A DNA stretch of 64,000 nucleotides, from positions 682,001-746,000 of the forward strand of contig NZ_CP016444.1 in assembly GCF_001742165.1 (NCBI RefSeq), given 5' to 3'. A program made the position numbers and the translations under genes. The notes beneath the pieces were generated by a model that searched no databases, was not told the DNA's origin, and was given only the letters and a program-made list of their open reading frames with translations. Source of the DNA: Burkholderia stabilis. Its GTDB lineage: Bacteria > Pseudomonadota > Gammaproteobacteria > Burkholderiales > Burkholderiaceae. How positions within the stretch are numbered: the stretch's first letter is position 1; each line of letters opens with the position of its first letter. This document shows positions 54,993 through 64,000 of the stretch, one piece after another.

Positions 54993-56384
54993 ATGCAGAT
55001 TGCAGAAACGTTCGGCGACGAAGGCTTCGACGTGCCGCGGCGCTATTTTGCAGCCGTCGCGATCCTGGTCGGCGTATTCATGTCCGCGCTGGACAGCGCG
55101 ATCGTCAATATTGCGCTGCCGACCATCTCGGCCGACCTGCGGGTGAGCGCGGCGTCGGTCATCTGGGTGGCGAACGGGTATCAGGTGGCGAGCGCGGCGA
55201 CCATGCTGACGTGCGCGTCTCTCGGTTCGAGAATCGGCGAGCGGCGTTTCTACACGATCGGGCTGGTGCTGTTCACGATCTCGTCGCTCGGCTGCGGACT
55301 GTCGACCACGTTCGGCGCGCTGGTCGCGATGCGGATACTTCAGGGCGTCAGCTACGCGATGTTGATCAGCGTCGGCTACGGCCTCTACAGGGTGATCTTT
55401 CCGTCCGGCTCGCTCGGAACGGTCTTCGGCATCAATGCGCTGGTGTTCGCCGTGGGAACGGCGGTCGGGCCTGCGCTGGGCGGCCTGATCGTGTCGTGGG
55501 CATCGTGGCCCTGGCTGTTCTACATCAACGTTCCGTTCGGGATGGCCGCCATCGCCTTCTCGATCACGGCGCTCGGGAAAGACACGCATCGGGAGCGGGG
55601 CTTCGACGTGCCGGGCGCGGTGACGTCCGCCGCGGCATTCGGCCTGTTCGCGCTCGCCGTCGATCAGATCGGGCGGTGGAGCGATCGCACCGTGCTCGTT
55701 CTTGGCGCGGCATCGCTCGTGCTGATGGTGTCGTTTTGTGTCGGGCAGGCGAGGGCAGCGTATCCGCTGTTGCCGCTGGATATCTTCAGGTCGCGCCGGT
55801 ACACGTTCGCGGTGCTGACGTCGGTCACGATGTTCGTATCGCAGGGCATGGCATTGGTTGCGCTGCCGTTCGTCATGCAGCACACGTACGCGTACGGCGT
55901 ATTGAAATCGGCGCTGGTCTTTACGCCGTGGCCGATCGCGGTCGCGCTGTGCGCGCCGTTCGCCGGGCGGCTGGCGAATCGCATCAACGCGACTCAACTG
56001 TCGAGCAGCGGCGTGCTGATCTTCTGTATCGGGATGGGTTCGCTGATGTGGTTGCCTGCGCAACCAACGGCAGGAGACTTCATGTGGCGCGTCGCGCTAT
56101 GCGGCGTGGGGTACGGATTCTTCCTGCCGCCCAACAACAAGGAGATGTTCGCGAACGCGGCCAGGAACCGCACGGCGACCGCCTCCGGCGTGCTGTCGAC
56201 AGCGAGAACGACGGGCCAGTCCATCGGTGCGGCGCTGGTTGCGGTGGTGATCGCACTCGTCGGCGGCGCAAGCGGGGGCGATGGCGGGCGGCAATTCCCC
56301 GTGTACGTCTTTGCGCTCGCCTGCGCGATTTCCGGGCTGTCGCTCGTCGCCAGCATCGCGCGCGTCTACCGGCAGCGCGGCTAG
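54993..56384 (+). CDS. MFS transporter, DHA2 (EmrB/QacA) type
   Basis: 463 residues, about fourteen membrane helices. Seen: VFMSALDSAIVNIALPTIS (helix 1), CASLGSRIGERRFYTIGLV (motif A) and VGTAVGPALGGLIVSW (motif C). A multidrug or metabolite exporter. Same strand as the Nudix gene, convergent with the AraC gene. ATG at 54993 (MQIAETFG) is chosen. Confidence 0.9.
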   Translation: MQIAETFGDEGFDVPRRYFAAVAILVGVFMSALDSAIVNIALPTISADLRVSAASVIWVANGYQVASAATMLTCASLGSRIGERRFYTIGLVLFTISSLGCGLSTTFGALVAMRILQGVSYAMLISVGYGLYRVIFPSGSLGTVFGINALVFAVGTAVGPALGGLIVSWASWPWLFYINVPFGMAAIAFSITALGKDTHRERGFDVPGAVTSAAAFGLFALAVDQIGRWSDRTVLVLGAASLVLMVSFCVGQARAAYPLLPLDIFRSRRYTFAVLTSVTMFVSQGMALVALPFVMQHTYAYGVLKSALVFTPWPIAVALCAPFAGRLANRINATQLSSSGVLIFCIGMGSLMWLPAQPTAGDFMWRVALCGVGYGFFLPPNNKEMFANAARNRTATASGVLSTARTTGQSIGAALVAVVIALVGGASGGDGGRQFPVYVFALACAISGLSLVASIARVYRQRG

Positions 56385-56430
56385 CGGCTGACGATGCGAG
56401 TCGGCATGCCGGCTCGTCGCCGCGCTCATC

Positions 56431-57414
56431 TCAATGCGACGACACGAACGTCGCATCCTCGAATGCCTCCGGAATCGCGAAACTTTCGCGCATGCGCTGC
56501 GTCTCCTTCGCCGGCGTCAGGCCGAACAGGCGCTTGAACTCCCGGCTGAACTGCGACGGGCTCGTATAACCGACCGCGTAGCCGGCCGCCTCGGCCGTCA
56601 GATCCTGACGCACCATCAACAGGCGAGCCTGATGCAGCCGCGTCGACTTCAGATACTGCATCGGCGACACCTGCGTGATCGCCTTGAAGTGACTGTGAAA
56701 GCTCGGCACGCTCATGCCGGCCTCGCCGGCCAGCAGCGGCACGTCGAGCGGCTGCGCGTAATCGGCATGGATGACGCGCAGCGACCGGCCGATCCGGCCG
56801 AATTGCCCGCGCATCGCGAGCGCGCTTCTCATCGCGCTGCCCTGCGCGCCGGTGAGCACGCGGAAATACAGCTCGCGCAGCAAGGCCGGGCCGAGCACCG
56901 CGGCTTCGAGCGGCTGCCGCATCGCCTCGACGAAACGCAGTACCGACGCGTGCATCGCTTCATCCATCGGCGTCGACATCATGCTTCTCGGCGCCTGTAC
57001 GTGTTCCGCGGCGCCTTCGCGGTCGATCTGCGCCGCGAGCTCGGCGGCCATCGTGAAATCGAGGTGCAGATACAGCGCGAGAAGCGGGCGCTCGGGCGTC
57101 GCGTCGGTTTCCATGCTGAACGGGACGGGCACGGACACGGCCAGGTAGTGATGTTCGTCGTACAGGTAACGTTCGCCGCCGAAGTAGCCGCGCTTGCATC
57201 CCTGGCACACGATCACGATGCCGGGGTCGTACAGCACCGGCGTGCGCGACAGCGCGCGATTCGAACGCAGGATGCGCACGCTCGGAAGCGCCGTCAGGTT
57301 GTAGCCCTCGTCGGGCGCCAGTGCGCGCAGGAGCGCCACCAGGCGTTTCCGGTTGCGCGGCGACAGCGACGGAGGCGGGGCGGCGGGCGGTTCGATGCTC
57401 ATAGCTTTGTGCAA
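56431..57414 (-). CDS. AraC-family regulator (AraC_N domain)
   Basis: 327 residues. The N-terminal AraC_N domain (about 25-195: VYDPGIVIVCQG-like VLYDPGIVIVCQGCKRGYF) and the C-terminal HTH pair (LLAGEAGMSVPSFHSHFKAITQVSP; AAGYAVGYTSPSQFSREFKRLFG). It is divergent from the SDR at 57497, the usual target arrangement for this subfamily. An ATG at 57402 is an alternative start. Confidence 0.92.
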   Translation of the reverse strand: MHKAMSIEPPAAPPPSLSPRNRKRLVALLRALAPDEGYNLTALPSVRILRSNRALSRTPVLYDPGIVIVCQGCKRGYFGGERYLYDEHHYLAVSVPVPFSMETDATPERPLLALYLHLDFTMAAELAAQIDREGAAEHVQAPRSMMSTPMDEAMHASVLRFVEAMRQPLEAAVLGPALLRELYFRVLTGAQGSAMRSALAMRGQFGRIGRSLRVIHADYAQPLDVPLLAGEAGMSVPSFHSHFKAITQVSPMQYLKSTRLHQARLLMVRQDLTAEAAGYAVGYTSPSQFSREFKRLFGLTPAKETQRMRESFAIPEAFEDATFVSSH

Positions 57415-57496
57415 GAAAATCAGCGGAATCCGGCTTTTTCGGTGCGGTTCGTCAGACTAGTATGCACGCATCGACCCACACTCAGGAGAAACGGAC

Positions 57497-58330
57497 ATGG
57501 CATCCGGCAACATCATGCTCATCACCGGCGTCAGCAGCGGCTTCGGTCGCGCGCTCGCCCAGGAGGCGCTGGCCGCCGGTTATACGGTGGTCGGCACCGT
57601 CAGAAGCGCGCAGGCGGCGCGGGATTTCGAAGCGCTGTCCGCGCACGCCGCGTTCGCGCGCGTGCTCGACGTGACCGACTTCGAGCGCATCGACGGCCTC
57701 GTCGCGGAAATCGAGGCGAACGTCGGGCCCGTCGACGTGCTGGTGAACAACGCAGGCTACGGGCACGAAGGGATCATGGAGGAAGCGCCGCTCGCGGAGA
57801 TGCGCCGGCAGTTCGACGTGAACGTATTCGGCGCGGTCGCGATGATGAAGGCCGTCGTGCCGTCCATGCGCGCGCGCCGGCGCGGCCGCATCCTGAACAT
57901 CACGTCGATGGGCGGCCACGTCACGATGCCGGGCATCGCCTATTACTGCGGCAGCAAATTCGCGCTGGAAGGTATTTCCGAAACCCTCGGCAAGGAGCTC
58001 GCGCCGTTCGGCGTTGCCGTGACCGCGGTGGCGCCGGGGTCGTTCCGCACCGACTGGGCCGGCCGTTCGATGGCGCGCACGCCGCGCTCGATCGCCGACT
58101 ACGACGCACTCTTCGACCCGATTCGCCAGGCGCGCGAGGAGAAGAGCGGCAAGCAACTCGGCGATCCTGCGAAGGCCGCCCGCGCTATGCTTGCGGCGAT
58201 CGCGGCCGAGCATCCGCCCGCGCATTTGTTGCTCGGCAGCGATGCGCTGCGGCTGGTGCGGAACAAGTTGTCGGCGCTGGAAGAGGAGATTCGCGCGTGG
58301 GAGGACGTGACGGTGTCGACGGACGGCTGA
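57497..58330 (+). CDS. short-chain dehydrogenase/reductase
   Basis: 277 residues. Cofactor motif TGVSSGFG (10-17), NNAG (84-87), catalytic Ser137 and Y150-CGS-K154. CAGGAG precedes the ATG. NADP-type oxidoreductase of unknown substrate; probably activated by the divergent AraC regulator. Confidence 0.92.
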   Translation: MASGNIMLITGVSSGFGRALAQEALAAGYTVVGTVRSAQAARDFEALSAHAAFARVLDVTDFERIDGLVAEIEANVGPVDVLVNNAGYGHEGIMEEAPLAEMRRQFDVNVFGAVAMMKAVVPSMRARRRGRILNITSMGGHVTMPGIAYYCGSKFALEGISETLGKELAPFGVAVTAVAPGSFRTDWAGRSMARTPRSIADYDALFDPIRQAREEKSGKQLGDPAKAARAMLAAIAAEHPPAHLLLGSDALRLVRNKLSALEEEIRAWEDVTVSTDG

Positions 58331-58610
58331 TCGTCGGCCCGGGGGATTGCCCGAATCCGGACGCCCCGTTTCATGCAGGCGTCGTTGATGCGATGCAGCA
58401 CGGCAAGCCGGCGCGTGGATCGACGGTCTGTCCGACCCGCCGTACAGCGTGTTCGGGCACGCGGGCGCTGTTCGCATTCGAGGCGTTCATTCGCCATCAG
58501 CGGAAAGGCGGCAGTCGCGTCGCACCGTGGCATCGCGGTTTCACAATAAAGGCTGATAATGGCTTCCGGCCAGCGGGCCGTGTTCATCCACCTTCAAGGA
58601 GTCATTCGCG

Positions 58611-59447
58611 ATGCCATACGTCACTACGAAGGATAACGTCGAGATCTTCTACAAGGACTGGGGCCCGAAGGACGCGCAGCCCATCGTGTTCCATCATGGC
58701 TGGCCGTTGTCCGGCGACGACTGGGACGCGCAGATGCTCTTCTTCGTTCAGAAGGGTTATCGCGTGATCGCGCACGACCGGCGCGGCCACGGCCGGTCGG
58801 CGCAGGTCTCGGACGGCCACGACATGGACCATTACGCGGCGGACGCGTTCGCGGTCGTCGAAGCACTCGACCTGCGTAACGCGGTGCATATCGGTCATTC
58901 GACCGGCGGCGGCGAAGTGGCCCGCTACGTCGCGAAGCACGGCCAGCCGGCCGGGCGTGTCGCGAAGGCGGTGCTGGTGAGCGCGGTGCCGCCGTTGATG
59001 GTGAAAACCGAATCGAACCCCGAAGGCTTGCCGATCGAAGTGTTCGACGGCTTCCGGAAAGCGCTCGCCGACAATCGCGCGCAGTTCTTCCTCGACGTGC
59101 CGAGCGGCCCGTTCTACGGGTTCAACCGGGCCGGCGCGACCGTGCATCAGGGCGTCATCCGGAACTGGTGGCGGCAGGGGATGGAAGGGAGCGCGAAGGC
59201 GCATTACGAAGGCATCAAGGCCTTTTCGGAAACGGATCAGACCGAAGATCTGAAGTCGATCAGCGTGCCGACGCTCGTGCTGCACGGCGAAGACGACCAG
59301 ATCGTGCCGATCGCGGATTCGGCGCTGAAGTCGGTCAAGCTGCTGCAGAACGGCACGCTCAAGACGTATCCCGGCTACTCGCACGGGATGCTGACGGTCA
59401 ACGCGGACGTCCTCAACGCCGACCTGCTGGCATTCGTGCAGGCGTAA
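58611..59447 (+). CDS. alpha/beta hydrolase, non-haem chloroperoxidase-like
   Basis: 278 residues. Nucleophile elbow GHSTGG (Ser97), oxyanion region HHGWPLSGDDW, acid in HGEDDQ (about D228) and His258 in GYSHGM complete the triad. Members are esterases with a perhydrolase side activity. AAGGAG precedes the ATG. Followed by a strong hairpin. Confidence 0.92.
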   Translation: MPYVTTKDNVEIFYKDWGPKDAQPIVFHHGWPLSGDDWDAQMLFFVQKGYRVIAHDRRGHGRSAQVSDGHDMDHYAADAFAVVEALDLRNAVHIGHSTGGGEVARYVAKHGQPAGRVAKAVLVSAVPPLMVKTESNPEGLPIEVFDGFRKALADNRAQFFLDVPSGPFYGFNRAGATVHQGVIRNWWRQGMEGSAKAHYEGIKAFSETDQTEDLKSISVPTLVLHGEDDQIVPIADSALKSVKLLQNGTLKTYPGYSHGMLTVNADVLNADLLAFVQA

Positions 59448-59453
59448 CGGCGC

Positions 59454-59484
59454 CGGCGCAGGCCCGCTTCGGCGGGCCGCGCCG
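59454..59484. terminator. hairpin terminator between convergent genes
   Basis: CGGCGC-a-GGCCCGC closes a TTCG loop with GCGGGCC-GCGCCG: thirteen pairs with one bulged A, followed by TTT on the plus strand. Lies between the hydrolase stop and the converging LysR stop. Confidence 0.65.
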
Positions 59485-59504
59485 TTTGCCGCGCTTCGCG
59501 GGAC

Positions 59505-60425
59505 TCAATACGAACCTTTGAAGCGGATACCCGGATACGCCAGGCGCGGCATCCGGCTCTCCAGGAACGCGTGCAGTTCGCGCACCTGCGCCGCCTTGCC
59601 CGATTCTTCCGGCCAGACGAGGTAGTACGCGTCGCCGGTGCTGACGGCCGTCTTGAACGGCAGCACGAGCTGCTTTTCGTCGATCGCGCCGGCACACAGC
59701 GCCAGGTCGCCGATCGAGAGCCCGTGGCCGGCGATCGCCGCCGCGATGCCCTGTTCGAGCATGTCGAACACCTGGCCGCGCGTGATGTCCACGTCCAGAT
59801 CATGGCCGCTGCCCTTGAGCCAGCGGCGCCAGTCGCGCCGGTCGGGCGACGGATGGATCAGCTCGCACGCGGCGGGATTCGCGCGCGCGATTGCCGCGGT
59901 CGCACGCGAGCACACCGGAATCAGCCATTCGTCGAACAGCTTCACGCACTGCGTGTCCTCGCCGAACTTGCCTGCGCCGAGCAGGATCGCGCAATCGTAG
60001 GATTCGCTGAAAAAATCGACGGTGTCGACATCCATCCACACGCTCGCGATCTGCACCTCGAAGCCCGGCTGCGTCGCGCGAAATGCGGCGAGCGCGTCGA
60101 GCAGCCAGCGCATCGTGAGCGTGGAAGGCGCCTTGAGCCGCAGCACGTCGCGTTGCGTGCGGAACAGCATGCACGCCTCCTCGATCTGCCGGAAGCCGCG
60201 CCTGAGGCCTGACGCGAAACGGTGCCCTTCCTCCGTTACGGTCATCCTGGGGCCGTGACGGACGAACGGCTTCCGGCCGAAGTAGGCCTCGAGCGTCTTC
60301 ACGTGCTTGCTGACCGCGCTTTGCGTCAGGCTCAGCTCTTCGGCGGCCAGCGTAAACGAGCCGGTGCGTGCGGCGCTCTCGAATGCGCGCAAAGCATAGA
60401 CAGGAGGGAGCGGTTTGGCCTTCAT
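59505..60425 (-). CDS. LysR-family regulator, GcvA-like
   Basis: 306 residues. HTH about 5-65 (ALRAFESAARTGSFTLAAEELSLTQSAVSKHVKTLEAYFG), and a GcvA/AmpR-like effector domain. Divergent from the LysE exporter gene, its probable target. Confidence 0.93.
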   Translation of the reverse strand: MKAKPLPPVYALRAFESAARTGSFTLAAEELSLTQSAVSKHVKTLEAYFGRKPFVRHGPRMTVTEEGHRFASGLRRGFRQIEEACMLFRTQRDVLRLKAPSTLTMRWLLDALAAFRATQPGFEVQIASVWMDVDTVDFFSESYDCAILLGAGKFGEDTQCVKLFDEWLIPVCSRATAAIARANPAACELIHPSPDRRDWRRWLKGSGHDLDVDITRGQVFDMLEQGIAAAIAGHGLSIGDLALCAGAIDEKQLVLPFKTAVSTGDAYYLVWPEESGKAAQVRELHAFLESRMPRLAYPGIRFKGSY

Positions 60426-60590
60426 GGGTTTCGATTGTGAATAAAACTCATGTCATGCGACAGGATTTTCCGTTTTCCCGTGGCAGCCCGGGCACGCAAT
60501 ACTGCGGAAAACGGTGCAATTCGCGGCGTTGGGCCTCCATGATGCCACCGTGACAGGCACGCACATCACATCATCGAACAACTTTTATTC

Positions 60591-61241
60591 ATGTCACTTC
60601 ACTACCCGCTGCTGTTCGCCTATCTTGCCGCGATCGTGCTGCTCATCGCGACGCCCGGCCCGGTCGTCATGCTCGTGGTCGGCACCGTGGCGCGGCGTGG
60701 CTTGCGTCAGGGCGTGCTGACCGCAGTCGGCGCGAATGCCGCGAGCCTCGTGATGATCGCGGCGGCGATGCTGATGGTGTTCGGCGTCGTGCTCGTCAGC
60801 GAGCGCATGCTCACCGGGTTGCACGTGATCGGTTGTGTATTCATCGCGGTGCTGGCAATCCGCACGCTGCTCGGCGAATGGCGTGCCGGCCGCGCGCCCG
60901 GCGGCAATGGCGAGGGCGAAGGCGAACCGGCATCGCGCGCGCGGCGCTTGCCCGGCGTCGTGCGCGGCTTTCTCGTCGGCATCGCGAATCCGAAGGATTT
61001 GCTGTTCTTCGTCGCGTTCTTTCCGCAGTTCGTCGGCATCACGCCGGATTCGCGCGTGAGCCTGGCCATCCTGGCCGCGCTGTGGATCGCGGTCGATTTC
61101 GCGATCCTGACCGGCTACATGGCCGCGATCAACCACCCGCTGATTCATCGCAAGCAGCGATGGATCACGGCGTCGTCTGCCAGCGTGCTGCTCGTGATCG
61201 CGCTCGCCGGGCTCGGCGGCGCGATCGCGGGCCTCGCGTAG
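60591..61241 (+). CDS. LysE/RhtB-family exporter
   Basis: 216 residues, six membrane helices. LFAYLAAIVLLIATPGPVVMLVVGTVARRGLRQG is the LysE N-terminal signature and GFLVGIANPKDLLFFVAFFPQFV the central one. Exports an amino acid or similar compound. The start has no clear Shine-Dalgarno sequence; TTTTATTC directly precedes the ATG. Confidence 0.92.
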   Translation: MSLHYPLLFAYLAAIVLLIATPGPVVMLVVGTVARRGLRQGVLTAVGANAASLVMIAAAMLMVFGVVLVSERMLTGLHVIGCVFIAVLAIRTLLGEWRAGRAPGGNGEGEGEPASRARRLPGVVRGFLVGIANPKDLLFFVAFFPQFVGITPDSRVSLAILAALWIAVDFAILTGYMAAINHPLIHRKQRWITASSASVLLVIALAGLGGAIAGLA

Positions 61242-61298
61242 CACGCCGGCGATCTGCGTTACGCTTCCCGTGTCCTGATTCTTGTCCCGAGCTCGATC

Positions 61299-61673
61299 AT
61301 GTCCAGTACCGACCCGACTTTCTCCGAATCCCTTTTCTCCTACGGCACGCTGCAACTCGAACAGGTGCAACTCGCGACGTTCGGCCGCAAGCTCGACGGT
61401 CGCGCGGACGCGATGCCCGGCTACGCGATGACGATGCTGAAGATCGACGATCCGGCCGTGGTCGCGACGAGCGGGAAGACGCATCATCCCGTGGTGGGCT
61501 ATACCGGCCAATCCGGCGACCGCGTCACGGGCACCGTGTTCGCGATCACGCGCGAAGAGCTCGCGCACGCGGACGACTACGAAGTCGACGCGTATCGGCG
61601 CGACCGCGTGGTACTCGAATCGGGTGTCGCGGCCTGGGTGTACGTGGACGCCAGTTCGCCGCGCGCGGGCTGA
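61299..61673 (+). CDS. gamma-glutamylcyclotransferase-like (AIG2/YtfP) protein
   Basis: 124 residues. LFSYGTLQLEQVQ near the start gives the substrate-binding YGTL loop, and GTVFAITREELAHADDYEV contains the acidic active-site region. Small cytosolic protein; substrate unclear. 58 bases after the exporter on the same strand. Confidence 0.87.
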   Translation: MSSTDPTFSESLFSYGTLQLEQVQLATFGRKLDGRADAMPGYAMTMLKIDDPAVVATSGKTHHPVVGYTGQSGDRVTGTVFAITREELAHADDYEVDAYRRDRVVLESGVAAWVYVDASSPRAG

Positions 61674-61704
61674 ACCCCGTTCGCGCGCGGCGCCTGTCCG
61701 CCCG

Positions 61705-62412
61705 CTAGCGGTTGCGCAGGAACACGACGTAGCCGCGGAACCACGGGTTCGCCGCGAGGTAGCGTGGCGCGTCCCATTCGCCGCCCTGGATCACGCCGAT
61801 GCGAAACGGCAGCTGCAGCCGCGCGACACGCGGCAGATACGCCGCGTAGTCGGGGATCGTGCTGCGGCCCTGGTAAGTCTGCACGACCACTTCGTCGACG
61901 ATGCCGCGCAGCTGGTTGACCTGATCGGTATCGATGCGGCTGCTCCAGTCGAGCAGCCCCGTGATGCTCAACCGGCAATCGGCGGGCAAGCTCGCGCGCA
62001 GCGTCCGCAGGAATGCGAGGTAATCCTGCAGATGGCGCGTGCCCGCGTCGAAGTCGATCTGGATGCCGGTGATCGTGCGGCCCGATGCGCGCCAGCGCTC
62101 GAGCTGCGCGAGCATGATCTGCGTGACGCGCGGCGTCCAGCGCAGCGTATGCGCGCGATAGACGAGCCACACGCGCGCGTCGGGCGCGGGCGGCAGCGCC
62201 ACGCCCTGCGCGATGACGCGCACCTGCGACTCGTCACGCGGCGCCGCCTCGATCTGCCCTTGCAGCACGTAGACGGTGCGGGCGCTATGGACGACCGCCT
62301 GCGGCTTCACGCCCGCCCATAGCCAGAACGCGTCGTACTGCGCGGCATCGACCGTACCGGCCAGCGCCGCGCGCGCGGCCAGCAGCAGCGCGACGGACAC
62401 GATGCGCTTCAT
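61705..62412 (-). CDS. DUF3142 protein, exported
   Basis: 235 residues with a signal peptide (about 1-18). QYDAFWLWAGVKPQ, GIQIDFDAGTRHLQDYLAFL and VVVQTYQGRSTIPDYAAYL suggest a TIM-barrel glycosidase-like fold, as proposed for DUF3142. It lies 7 bases after the gene at 62420, so the two are one transcript. Function unknown. Confidence 0.85.
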   Translation of the reverse strand: MKRIVSVALLLAARAALAGTVDAAQYDAFWLWAGVKPQAVVHSARTVYVLQGQIEAAPRDESQVRVIAQGVALPPAPDARVWLVYRAHTLRWTPRVTQIMLAQLERWRASGRTITGIQIDFDAGTRHLQDYLAFLRTLRASLPADCRLSITGLLDWSSRIDTDQVNQLRGIVDEVVVQTYQGRSTIPDYAAYLPRVARLQLPFRIGVIQGGEWDAPRYLAANPWFRGYVVFLRNR

Positions 62413-62419
62413 GCCGCGC

Positions 62420-64000
62420 TTACCAGTAGTAGCGGAGCTTCTGCGCCCACGGGCTGCCGGGATAGGTGGCCTTCAGCGTGTCGAACCAGCGCTTGCGCGT
62501 GTTCTTCGGCACGTCCTTGCCGCCGCAATCGTTGTTGCCCGACGGCGCATAGCACTTGATCGCGCGGTAGAACGCATACGCGCGGTCGTTCGGGTTCGCC
62601 TGCGCATCGGCCATCACCGTCACGTAGCTCGACATCCGCTCGTACGGCTTGCCCGCGAACTGCGACGGCGTGCTGCCGAGCGTCGGCGGCATGCGCGTGG
62701 CGGTTGCCGCTGCCGCGTTGCGGATCCACGGCGGCACCGGATCGCTTTCGAGCCCGGGCGCGGGCGGATTGACGCGCACGAAATCGGCGAGGCAGTTCAG
62801 CGCTTTCGGGTCGGCCGGATTCTGCTGGAGCGCCGTGGCGATATCGTGCGCGGACAAACACGCATAGCCGTCTTCGTTTTTGGCGCCGGCGGCGGTGAAC
62901 GGCTTCAGCGCATCGGAAGGCGTGCCGGACACCAGCGCGGCATCGGCGATGAAGTCGGCGTAGTGCGAGCGCGTGAGCTCCTTGTACAGCAGCGTGTACA
63001 GCGCGGTATCGCGCAGTGCGCCGCCGGTCGCCTGGTTCTGCGCCTGGGCGCGCAGCAGGCCCGCGTTGGCCGTGCGTTGCAGCAGGACGGCGCGGATCGC
63101 GGCGTTCTGCACGGGCGAATCGTCGGCGAACACGTCGTTGACGAGCCCGGCCTGTTCCAGGTTGATCGCGAGCGCGAGTTCCAGCGCCTCGCGCTGGAAA
63201 CGCAGCTTCGCGAGCGGGATCAGGTCGCGCCACAGCTGGCGCGCCTTGTCGGTCTGGCCGCTATCTTCCAGCGCGAACGCGCGCAGCGCCTGCTGGCTCA
63301 GGCCGAAGTAGTCGAGCGGCACGGCGGGCGCTTGCGGCAGCAATTCGAGCGCCGCGTCGGGCTTGTGCCCGACGTACACGTACCAGGTCGCGAGCAGATA
63401 GTCGTAGAGCGCGGGCGTGCTCGCGAAGCGGGGCTTCTGCGCCTGCAGATCGTCCAGCGTCATCGGCTTGCTGCGGCTCGAATCGCTGCTGTCCGACGTG
63501 CGCATGCGCAGCAGGTCGACGGTCGCGAGCACGGCCGGCGACTGGATCTGGCGCGCATCGAATTCCGGCCCGAACAGCAGCTTGCTGTCGAGTTCGTTCG
63601 CCAGTTGCATCAGCGGCACGTTCGAGGTCGCGGGCGACCAGCGCGCGAGCGCGTTGCCGTAGAGGTCGGCCTGCTGCGTGACGTTCCCGCCGAGCCATGC
63701 GACGCGCCGCAGCAACCCCGACGCGGACACCGCATAGCGTCCCTGCGGATACACCTTCAGGTAGGCGCGAAACACGGTGTTCGCGGCGTCGAGCGAGACT
63801 TTCGTCACGCGCGTGCGCGTCGGCGTCGGGCTGTCGTTGTCGAAGGCATTGGCCTGCGCGGCGTTCAACTGCGCGCGCCCGGCCATGTAGAGCCCGGTTT
63901 CCTTCAGCCACGGGTTCGCGCTGTGCGATGCGCTCGAGAAAGCCCGGGTCGCGCCGAGGAAATCGGCGCGGTAGAACGCATTCGCGCCGTCGAGGTAGGT
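62420..64000 (-). CDS. helical-repeat protein of unknown function (5' end outside window)
   Basis: The frame is open to the right edge; 526 codons are visible. Alpha-helical repeats resembling TPR units (YLDGANAFYRADFLGATRAF, TVFRAYLKVYPQGRYAVSA, ALRAFALEDSGQTDKARQLW) suggest an envelope-associated scaffold. No catalytic motif seen. Paired with the DUF3142 gene. Confidence 0.75.
   Translation of the reverse strand, partial: TYLDGANAFYRADFLGATRAFSSASHSANPWLKETGLYMAGRAQLNAAQANAFDNDSPTPTRTRVTKVSLDAANTVFRAYLKVYPQGRYAVSASGLLRRVAWLGGNVTQQADLYGNALARWSPATSNVPLMQLANELDSKLLFGPEFDARQIQSPAVLATVDLLRMRTSDSSDSSRSKPMTLDDLQAQKPRFASTPALYDYLLATWYVYVGHKPDAALELLPQAPAVPLDYFGLSQQALRAFALEDSGQTDKARQLWRDLIPLAKLRFQREALELALAINLEQAGLVNDVFADDSPVQNAAIRAVLLQRTANAGLLRAQAQNQATGGALRDTALYTLLYKELTRSHYADFIADAALVSGTPSDALKPFTAAGAKNEDGYACLSAHDIATALQQNPADPKALNCLADFVRVNPPAPGLESDPVPPWIRNAAAATATRMPPTLGSTPSQFAGKPYERMSSYVTVMADAQANPNDRAYAFYRAIKCYAPSGNNDCGGKDVPKNTRKRWFDTLKATYPGSPWAQKLRYYW

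Noticed and set aside
1..64000. CRISPR arrays, tRNA or rRNA genes, intact insertion sequences
   Set aside because: No regularly spaced repeats, no tRNA-like cloverleaf and no transposase were recognised by reading; a covariance or repeat search was not possible.

Overview
The window looks like a stretch of a large secondary replicon from a Burkholderia (Burkholderia cepacia complex-like) betaproteobacterium. The grounds are very high GC with strong G/C third-position bias, many LysR/TetR/AraC/GntR regulators each paired with one transporter or enzyme, and gene sets typical of that genus (BcsD-BcsP-BcsQ cellulose synthesis, FucP-type deoxyribose operon, TonB receptors). This is inferred from protein resemblance only; no rRNA or tRNA gene was seen.

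Layout. 1-2081: the 3' end of a 3-dehydroquinate synthase II-like gene, an O-methyltransferase and a GntR/FCD regulator. 2383-4617: a siderophore-type TonB receptor followed by a 142-bp tandem duplication of its own 3' end. 5382-11011: a beta-oxidation run (acyl-CoA dehydrogenase, ETF-quinone oxidoreductase, thiolase, 3-hydroxyacyl-CoA dehydrogenase). 11075-15970: a TetR / NmrA-like / DUF1772 set, an AraC regulator, and an EamA exporter coupled to a DUF815 AAA ATPase. 16183-21199: a 2-deoxyribose catabolic locus (deoC, deoQ-type repressor, deoX, deoP, deoK) in which deoC carries a frameshift in a run of seven G. 21319-25778: a decayed accessory zone with a YhcG/DUF1016 nuclease remnant, a LysR/MFS pair and a multicopper oxidase remnant. 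25779-36617: a cellulose operon bcsD-P-Q-A-B-C with no bcsZ inside it. 36833-42533: a phospholipase D-like protein, an HD protein, a PhzF protein, and a TrmB-type regulator divergent from RidA and an MFS exporter. 42534-43858: an AT-rich, hairpin-bearing, gene-poor stretch. 43859-54059: a substrate-scavenging locus with its own TonB-ExbB-ExbD-ExbD engine, a TonB receptor, an acetyltransferase and a sulfonate/nitrate-type ABC importer. 54236-64000: Nudix hydrolase, MFS, AraC/SDR pair, alpha/beta hydrolase, LysR/LysE pair, gamma-glutamylcyclotransferase-like protein, and a DUF3142/repeat-protein pair running off the edge.

How the parts work together. The deo locus would import deoxyribose (DeoP), phosphorylate it (DeoK), assist sugar interconversion (DeoX) and cleave the phosphate ester to acetaldehyde and glyceraldehyde 3-phosphate (DeoC); matching operator-like elements lie at both of its promoters. 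The bcs operon would make and export cellulose under c-di-GMP control through the BcsA PilZ domain. The 43.9-54.1 kb locus combines outer-membrane active transport with an ABC importer whose binding protein appears to have lost its 5' end. Many long opposite-strand reading frames are shadows caused by the GC bias and are not annotated.
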